From positions 1-34,735 of IMG/VR virus record IMGVR_UViG_3300031629_000030: a stretch of 34,735 bases of DNA; one strand, 5' to 3'. The position numbers and the translations under genes were made by a program. How positions within the stretch are numbered: position 1 is the first letter of the stretch; the number at the start of each line of letters is the position of its first letter. This document shows positions 32,339 to 34,735 of the stretch, in pieces. The notes beneath the pieces were generated by a model that saw only the letters and a program-made list of their open reading frames with translations, did no database searches and was not told the origin of the DNA. Source of the stretch: a virus.

Positions 32339-32535
32339 ATATCCAAGAGCTGGCCAACAGTAAAGGCGTGGAACTATTAGCGTTCTACAATGGTGTAGCG
32401 TTATGCGATAGGAAGCGAGGGTATCACCCTTTTGTATCGTGGCAGTTTGGCGAAGATAGTTTCTTCTGGGGCCATTACTCGGCTACCCGTGAAGAAGCAG
32501 ACGAAGAGTTTAAAGAGCGCATAGCGGCGCACTAA
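32335..32535 (+). CDS. Hypothetical protein (66 aa)
   Basis: ATG overlaps the preceding stop (ATGA), with GGAGG 9 nt upstream inside that gene. Product has YNGVALCDRKRGYHPFVSW, WGHYSATREEADEEFKER, a short beta-alpha fold pattern seen in small phage proteins. No function known. Stop TAA belongs to cassette copy 5. Confidence 0.6.
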   Translation: MNIQELANSKGVELLAFYNGVALCDRKRGYHPFVSWQFGEDSFFWGHYSATREEADEEFKERIAAH

Positions 32536-32570
32536 CCCACCAATAGGGGGCTAAAAGCCCCTAAAGGATA
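32533..32570 (+). repeat. Intercistronic hairpin cassette, copy 5 (variant stem)
   Basis: TAA stop, CCCACCAATA, then GGGGGCTAAAAGCCCCT (32546-32562), a six-pair stem with AAA loop, then AAAGGATA before ATG 32576. The stem is longer and the loop different, but outer GGGG/CCCC pairs are retained. Confidence 0.85.
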
Positions 32571-32575
32571 GCAAC

Positions 32576-32731
32576 ATGGAATTAATAACAGACCTTAGCC
32601 CCAGTGAATTAAACCGACACTACGAGTGGTACGTCGATGATGCAGAATACAATGACGAGATACCACTATCTTATGATGAATACGTCAGAGAATACAAAGA
32701 CGATATTATTCTAATTCTTAACGGAGCATGA
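32576..32731 (+). CDS. Hypothetical protein (51 aa)
   Basis: Starts ATG with AAAGGA from cassette copy 5. Very acidic (MELITDLSPSELNRHYEWYV, many Asp/Glu/Tyr), probably a small helical protein. It ends TGA one base before the next ATG. Acidic micro-proteins of this kind occur in phage early regions as host inhibitors or DNA mimics, but no such role is supported here. Confidence 0.6.
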   Translation: MELITDLSPSELNRHYEWYVDDAEYNDEIPLSYDEYVREYKDDIILILNGA

Positions 32732-32732
32732 C

Positions 32733-32888
32733 ATGGAATTAACATATAGCAACGACTGGCAGACCCAAGCAAGGGGAACCAATGATAGCGAGTACCAGAT
32801 TTATCTGGCTTGCGCTGGTGACAGTGAAGGAAACGATACCTTTACAGGTCAGCCCCTAAAAACCTATGATGACTGGCTGAACAGCTAA
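32733..32888 (+). CDS. Hypothetical protein (51 aa)
   Basis: ATG one base after the previous stop, with GGAG about 6 nt upstream. MELTYSNDWQTQARGTNDSEY then YLACAGDSEGND and a Trp-containing C-terminus. Small, acidic, no recognised family. No hairpin lies in front of this gene, in contrast to genes upstream. Confidence 0.55.
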   Translation: MELTYSNDWQTQARGTNDSEYQIYLACAGDSEGNDTFTGQPLKTYDDWLNS

Positions 32889-32902
32889 GGGAGTAGATGA
32901 TT

Positions 32903-33235
32903 ATGGAATCAGTAACAACAGTACGGGCTAAGGTATACCGCCCAACAGGTGGGGATAATACGATACTACAGTACGCAGGAGACGCGGACATTGTAGTAAG
33001 TTCGATAGCCGCTGTTATAACCGAAGACGCGGCAAATTCTAGCGGTTCGTTGTATATCTACTTGATAAGAGAGTATGAGTACAAAGACGGTACGGTTCAT
33101 AGGGAGCGTGACACCGCACACCGTGTCATTCTTAACAGTGGTGTGGAGCTGTTCATTGATGAGCGTGGACTGATTAACGTAGAGCGTTACATATCCTCGG
33201 GTAAAACACTTGAAGAACTGGAGGACTCAAAATGA
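32903..33235 (+). CDS. Hypothetical protein (110 aa), paralogue of the next gene
   Basis: I choose ATG 32903 (MESVTT), 9 nt after AGGGAG; ATG 32897 is only 3 nt away from it. Beta-rich small protein with YAGDADIVVSSIAAVI, then SSGSLYIYLIREYEYKDGTV and VILNSGVELFIDERG. Resembles the next protein over the YxGDA...S.IAA region, so the two probably arose by duplication. Overlaps it by 4 bp (ATGA). No function assigned. Confidence 0.65.
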   Translation: MESVTTVRAKVYRPTGGDNTILQYAGDADIVVSSIAAVITEDAANSSGSLYIYLIREYEYKDGTVHRERDTAHRVILNSGVELFIDERGLINVERYISSGKTLEELEDSK

Positions 33236-33576
33236 ACAATAAAACAGTAACAAAAGAGACACGGGAAGAGGGAATCGAGCGGAGAATGGCAAACTATGCA
33301 AAGGCAAGACTGCTAGAGATAGATATGCCCGTTTTCGCCCCGAAGAATAATGGTATTGAAAGGGATCTATACTACGTCGGGGATGCCACCGTTAAGATAA
33401 GCGCCATAATTGCTTCAACGTTGATGTACAATTTAAGAATCCGTGGAACGGACAAAGATGGGGATTTTGCCTGCGATGTTTTCCAACTCATGCTAGAAGG
33501 TGGGCATGTTCTATACACAAACCAAGTGGGAGACGATGAGATAAATGATGTTAAACGACGTGGGGAGGTTATATAA
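33232..33576 (+). CDS. Hypothetical protein (114 aa), paralogue of the previous gene
   Basis: ATG overlaps the previous stop (ATGA), with GGAGG upstream. The N-terminus (about 1-30) is charged and helical (TKETREEGIERRMANYAKAR), and the rest beta-rich with YVGDATVKISAIIASTL and FQLMLEGGHVLYTNQVGDD, aligned in order with the previous gene. No known family. Co-translated. Confidence 0.65.
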   Translation: MNNKTVTKETREEGIERRMANYAKARLLEIDMPVFAPKNNGIERDLYYVGDATVKISAIIASTLMYNLRIRGTDKDGDFACDVFQLMLEGGHVLYTNQVGDDEINDVKRRGEVI

Positions 33577-33578
33577 CC

Positions 33579-33884
33579 ATGACTAATCACTTATTTGCAT
33601 TCGAGTACAAGGACGGAAGGCGCACCACCACCGGTGAACCAAACAAACACTCTGGCAATCGAAGCATTGCAGGTCAAGCGTATATGTTCTGGGACGAGGT
33701 CGAGCGTGACGCTTGGGTAGTAGGTAACACACTTAATTATAACCAGCATACCGACAAACGAATTCGCACCAGTAGGCAGGTTCTACGCAGCTTGCACCAA
33801 GGAATGTCGGTTGCAGAATACGAAGAGTATATCGATGGCCTTGAGTTTCAGACCTGTGAACGTGGAAAATGGAGAGTGGCGTGA
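33579..33884 (+). CDS. Hypothetical protein (101 aa)
   Basis: ATG with GGGGAGG about 11 nt upstream, 2 bp after the previous stop. Contains EYKDGRRTTTGEPNKHSGN, then AYMFWDEVERDAWV, a pattern typical of small phage proteins in which a Gly-rich loop precedes a helix, and a helical end with VAEYEEYIDGLEF. No function assigned. Its stop overlaps the next GTG start (GTGA). Confidence 0.6.
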   Translation: MTNHLFAFEYKDGRRTTTGEPNKHSGNRSIAGQAYMFWDEVERDAWVVGNTLNYNQHTDKRIRTSRQVLRSLHQGMSVAEYEEYIDGLEFQTCERGKWRVA

Positions 33885-34051
33885 CCATTAAAAACAACAC
33901 TTACGACCCAGCAATGGCTCTTCGCCAATCTGCGTATATTGACCGGCTCAAGTCTAAAGGGCTAAAACAAACTCGGGTATGGGCGCATCCAGACGATGTG
34001 CCTAAGATACGAGACTACGCCGCAGAACTCGTTTCTAAACGAGAAAAGTGA
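33881..34051 (+). CDS. Small MazE-like / DUF3018-like protein (56 aa)
   Basis: I prefer the GTG at 33881, which overlaps the previous stop (GTGA) and has GGAGAG 5 nt upstream; an in-frame ATG at 33869 would give 60 residues. RQSAYIDRLKSKGLKQTRVW then DDVPKIRDYAAEL resembles the DUF3018/MazE-like antitoxin pattern (RERLRxxGLRxVxxWVP). No toxin partner is seen, so a stand-alone small DNA-binding or regulatory role is possible. Last gene of the operon, ten bases before the terminator. Confidence 0.5.
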   Translation: MTIKNNTYDPAMALRQSAYIDRLKSKGLKQTRVWAHPDDVPKIRDYAAELVSKREK

Positions 34052-34060
34052 AGCGAAACC

Positions 34061-34085
34061 AAAAAGGGGCTACGGCCCCTTTTTT
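34061..34085. terminator. Bidirectional intrinsic terminator between convergent units
   Basis: AAAAAGGGGC (34061-34070), loop TACG (a UNCG-type loop), GCCCCTTTTTT (34075-34085). It serves the plus-strand operon ending at 34051 and, in the other direction, the minus-strand Q-like gene, whose stop codon overlaps the T-run at 34084. Its GGGGC/GCCCC stem equals that of the intercistronic hairpins. Confidence 0.9.
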
Positions 34086-34485
34086 ATTGCCAATCTTCGC
34101 TACTCCATAGGACGCCCTGTAAGGCCATCTCAGAGCGCTCTACCAAAGGCCATACATCGGTACGGTTTGTACCCAACTCCTTCGCTATACGCCTTCCTGA
34201 GAACTCATAGACCCATCGATACTTCAAGCACTGGGCTAACTGCATATCCTGACGCCTAACCACTTGAACAGCAGCCTCAACACGTTCAGCATCCATTACA
34301 ACGACTGGTGTACTCATCGTGCTAACTGCACCCGCTTCCCAAACGTTATTATCAACAGATAACCTAGACTCTGGCGAAGCCGACGGATACCACAAGGAAG
34401 CGTAAGCATCCAAACCCCTAGCCCAACGCGACCACGAATCCATCATCATAATGGTGGACTCGCTCAATACTTTAGATTCAACCAT
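34084..34485 (-). CDS. Putative antiterminator Q-like regulator (133 aa)
   Basis: Resembles phage antitermination Q proteins (Phage_antitermQ type): N-terminal DSWSRWARGLDAYASLWYPS, then a middle VVVMDAERVEAAVQVVRRQD and C-terminal LKYRWVYEFSGRRIAKELG with a helix-turn-helix-like end (TNRTDVWPLVERSEMALQGVL). Q lets RNA polymerase pass terminators of the late leader. It is on the same strand as the late block and upstream of it. It starts at ATG sharing one base with the previous stop (TAATG). The Q assignment is by pattern, without alignment. Confidence 0.55.
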   Translation of the reverse strand: MVESKVLSESTIMMMDSWSRWARGLDAYASLWYPSASPESRLSVDNNVWEAGAVSTMSTPVVVMDAERVEAAVQVVRRQDMQLAQCLKYRWVYEFSGRRIAKELGTNRTDVWPLVERSEMALQGVLWSSEDWQ

Positions 34486-34735
34486 TAGCGAGCATCCCAG
34501 TATTCAACCGACGTTGAAGGCGAGCACCCAAGCTTAACCCTATCCTTCAAATCATTAGGACCAACGTTAAGCTCACCCGAACCAGCATCTAGTTCAGATG
34601 AACCAACTTCTGGTTCAATTGGCTCGACGGGTTCGATAGCCACACCCCAAATACTATCAAGCTTAATAACAAACCCATCTTTATGTATGATCGTAATTTG
34701 CAGTGTGCATAAACTCAGCACCCAAATACAATCCC
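34485..34735 (-). CDS. Partial gene cut by the window edge
   Basis: The frame is open to the end of the window, so the true start may lie outside; an internal GTG at 34721 has no clear ribosome site. The visible part reads LSLCTLQITIIHKDGFVIKL, then a Glu/Pro/Ser-rich linker with repeated EP.EP and SSELDAGSGELNVGPNDL units, ending GCSPSTSVEYWDAR. Its stop TAA overlaps the Q-like start by one base, so both are in one operon. No family recognised. Confidence 0.45.
   Translation of the reverse strand, partial: DCIWVLSLCTLQITIIHKDGFVIKLDSIWGVAIEPVEPIEPEVGSSELDAGSGELNVGPNDLKDRVKLGCSPSTSVEYWDAR

Noticed and set aside
30749-32570. CRISPR array in the repeated intergenic segments
   Set aside because: Repeats are spaced by real genes of different length, not by uniform spacers, and no cas gene is present.

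Overview
The window is a contiguous piece of a tailed-phage genome, or of a prophage. It holds a complete late (packaging, virion and lysis) region plus part of an early or accessory region. The head and tail genes point to a short-tailed (podovirus-like) particle: a PBSX-type large terminase, a long portal, an N4-gp56-family major capsid protein, an SU10/P22 gp4-like adaptor and a P22 gp10-like tail-hub protein. There is no tape measure, tail tube or sheath. Several giant or low-complexity genes are probable ejected internal proteins. Base composition is intermediate and tail-fibre modules resemble those of marine and environmental phages. A Gram-negative host is likely, but I cannot name it. 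No DNA polymerase, integrase or repressor is present, so the genome continues outside the window.

Layout. Positions 1-285 are non-coding, with seven GTAGC/GCTAC repeats in two phased clusters (candidate integrase-arm or origin-type site). Positions 286-30268 are one late block on the minus strand. In transcription order (high to low coordinate) it runs: small and large terminase, portal, small head protein, scaffold, major capsid protein, head accessory protein, adaptor, tail hub, tail fibres and adhesins with two tail-chaperone proteins, a coiled-coil membrane protein, M15 endolysin, holin, a set of internal-virion-like proteins, and a 2623-residue large polyvalent protein. Intrinsic terminators lie in front of terS, after the capsid gene and before the giant gene. 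Positions 30506-34051 are a plus-strand operon of about fourteen small genes, including a GP88-family protein, driven by a sigma70-like promoter with a perfect palindrome in its spacer. At 34061-34085 a bidirectional terminator separates this operon from a convergent minus-strand pair, an antiterminator-Q-like gene and a gene cut by the window edge.

How it fits together. A Q-like gene, and a strong terminator in the leader between a possible late promoter and terS, suggest lambda-like antitermination control of the late block. The terS start lies far from its Shine-Dalgarno and may be brought near it by a hairpin. The most unusual feature is in the small-gene operon. Genes are separated by a repeated cassette consisting of the stop codon, CCCACCAATA, a stable small-loop hairpin on a GGGG/CCCC stem, then the Shine-Dalgarno. 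Sequence changes in the loop and inner stem preserve the fold. A second notable feature is a well-started 91-codon reading frame overprinted inside a disordered linker of the giant protein.
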